A model generated the notes under the pieces. The model was not told where the DNA came from and made no database searches. It saw only the letters and a program-made list of their open reading frames with translations. Shown here piece by piece: positions 6,115-7,021 of a DNA stretch of 7,021 bases (the first letter of the stretch is position 1; every line of letters starts with the position of its first letter). The translations under genes were made by a program, and so were the position numbers. The stretch is from positions 1 through 7,021 of the forward strand of contig JAHFAC010000091.1 of the NCBI GenBank assembly GCA_023250755.1. The letters run 5' to 3'. The DNA comes from Bacteriovoracaceae bacterium. GTDB lineage: Bacteria; Bdellovibrionota; UBA1018.

Positions 6115-7021
6115 ATGAGTCCATTTTTTATGACTTAGGAGTCCGATCTGATTATTTCTTGCCGCTCTCAGGTGGAGCAGGCCAAGTGGGTCGAGATGTG
6201 TTCCTTGGGATTCGGGACGGACGAATTGCAAAGATTGCGCCCTGGTTTTCGGAGAGTTGGAAGGCGCGTCGTTTTATTGAGGCTAAAAATCAAGTGGTGA
6301 TGCCAGGACTGGTCAATGGTCATACTCATCTGCCAATGACCTTATTTAGAGGACTTGCGGATGATTTGCCGTTCAATGAATGGCTGCATCAGTATATTAT
6401 TCCGCTTGAAGCTAAGTTGGTAGATCCTGAGTTTGTTCGTGTGGGGACGGAGCTTGCGGCTCTTGAGTCGATTCGCTCAGGAGTTACCACGGTCTGCGAT
6501 ATGTATTTTTACGAAGAGACGATCGCGGACGTATTGGATCGGGTGGGGCTCAGGGCATTGGTATCCGGGGCGATTTTGGACTTTCCGTCTCCAGACAATA
6601 AAGATCTTTCGGGCGTGGGTTTTCGCACGGTAGAGCGAATGTGTGAGCGTTTTTTGAGTCATCCGCGAATCACACCCTGTTTTGGTCCTCATGCGCCCTA
6701 TACTTGTGGTGATGAAACTTTGAGGCGTGTTGTGAAAGAGGCCAGTCGTTTGGGTGCCCCGGTGGTTATGCACGTAGCAGAAACGGCCGGTGAGGTCGAC
6801 GCCTCCCTGAAGCAACATCAAAAAACTCCGGTCAAAAGACTTTTCGATTTAGGAGTGCTTTCTCAGCATTCGATTTTTGCCCATTGCGTGCACTTAAGCG
6901 ATGAGGACATGGAACTCATGGCTAAAACCGGTACTTCTGCAATTTACAATCCCGAGTCCAATATGAAATTAAGCTCAGGATCGGCCCCTGTACATCGGCT
7001 TCTTAAAAATGGGGTGCGGGT
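6111..7021 (+). CDS. mtaD: MtaD-type 5'-methylthioadenosine/S-adenosylhomocysteine deaminase, C-terminus outside window
   Basis: The first 303 residues of an amidohydrolase-superfamily deaminase that converts an adenosine derivative to the inosine form and releases ammonia. The N-terminal beta-sandwich part is followed by PGLVNGHTH (65-73), with metal ligands H71 and H73. LFRGLADD comes next, then GPHAPYTC around H194. MHVAET carries metal ligand H221 and the catalytic glutamate E224. HCVHL starts at H258, and NPESNMKLSSG lies near the window edge. The HAPYTC and NPxSNMKL motifs match the MtaD/TrzN/SsnA group, and the deaminases within it act on methylthioadenosine, SAH, adenosine or 5'-deoxyadenosine. 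The final metal aspartate lies beyond the window. The start overlaps the phosphorylase stop by four bases (ATGA). This pairing argues for a nucleoside substrate over a triazine or guanine. Which nucleoside it prefers is not visible. Confidence 0.9.
   Translation, partial: MNESIFYDLGVRSDYFLPLSGGAGQVGRDVFLGIRDGRIAKIAPWFSESWKARRFIEAKNQVVMPGLVNGHTHLPMTLFRGLADDLPFNEWLHQYIIPLEAKLVDPEFVRVGTELAALESIRSGVTTVCDMYFYEETIADVLDRVGLRALVSGAILDFPSPDNKDLSGVGFRTVERMCERFLSHPRITPCFGPHAPYTCGDETLRRVVKEASRLGAPVVMHVAETAGEVDASLKQHQKTPVKRLFDLGVLSQHSIFAHCVHLSDEDMELMAKTGTSAIYNPESNMKLSSGSAPVHRLLKNGVR

Noticed and set aside
6477..6821. 114-codon open frame on the minus strand
   Set aside because: It is antisense to the deaminase gene, which has intact metal-binding motifs in this stretch.

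Overview
The window comes from a Gram-negative bacterium of moderate G+C. It reads as the edge of a surface-polysaccharide (LPS or O-antigen type) locus running into a purine-nucleoside salvage operon. I cannot name the phylum from the sequence. The evidence for a Gram-negative glycan locus is a heptose-1-phosphate nucleotidyltransferase, a nucleotide-sugar epimerase, a GT2 glycosyltransferase and a polytopic membrane protein with glycosyltransferase-C-like features. The window has seven protein genes, and the outermost two are cut by its ends. I see no tRNA, rRNA, CRISPR array, insertion sequence or convincing terminator.

Layout: positions 1-1140 hold two minus-strand genes that read leftward, an HddC-like sugar-1-phosphate nucleotidyltransferase and then an NAD-dependent epimerase/dehydratase (partial). 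They are joined by a TAATG stop/start overlap behind a strong Shine-Dalgarno sequence. A 100-bp divergent spacer (1141-1240) separates them from five plus-strand genes: a GT2 glycosyltransferase (1241-2014), an overlapping polytopic membrane protein (about 1986-3614), a B12-binding-type radical SAM protein (3684-5222), a trimeric-type purine nucleoside phosphorylase (5239-6114) and an MtaD-type nucleoside deaminase (6111 to the right end). Apart from a 69-bp gap at 3615-3683, the plus-strand genes overlap or lie within 17 bp of each other.

How they may work together: the left half probably makes an activated (heptose-like) sugar and transfers it to a lipid-linked or surface glycan. The right half is more striking. 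A radical SAM enzyme releases 5'-deoxyadenosine, and also S-adenosylhomocysteine if it is a methylase. Here it is followed at once by a deaminase of the family that acts on 5'-deoxyadenosine, methylthioadenosine and SAH, and by a phosphorylase with the 6-oxopurine type of base site. My inference is that these three genes couple a radical SAM modification to disposal or salvage of its nucleoside by-products. A plain methylthioadenosine/inosine salvage role is the conservative alternative. Smaller curiosities are an in-frame 12-bp minisatellite and several long T tracts in the membrane-protein gene.
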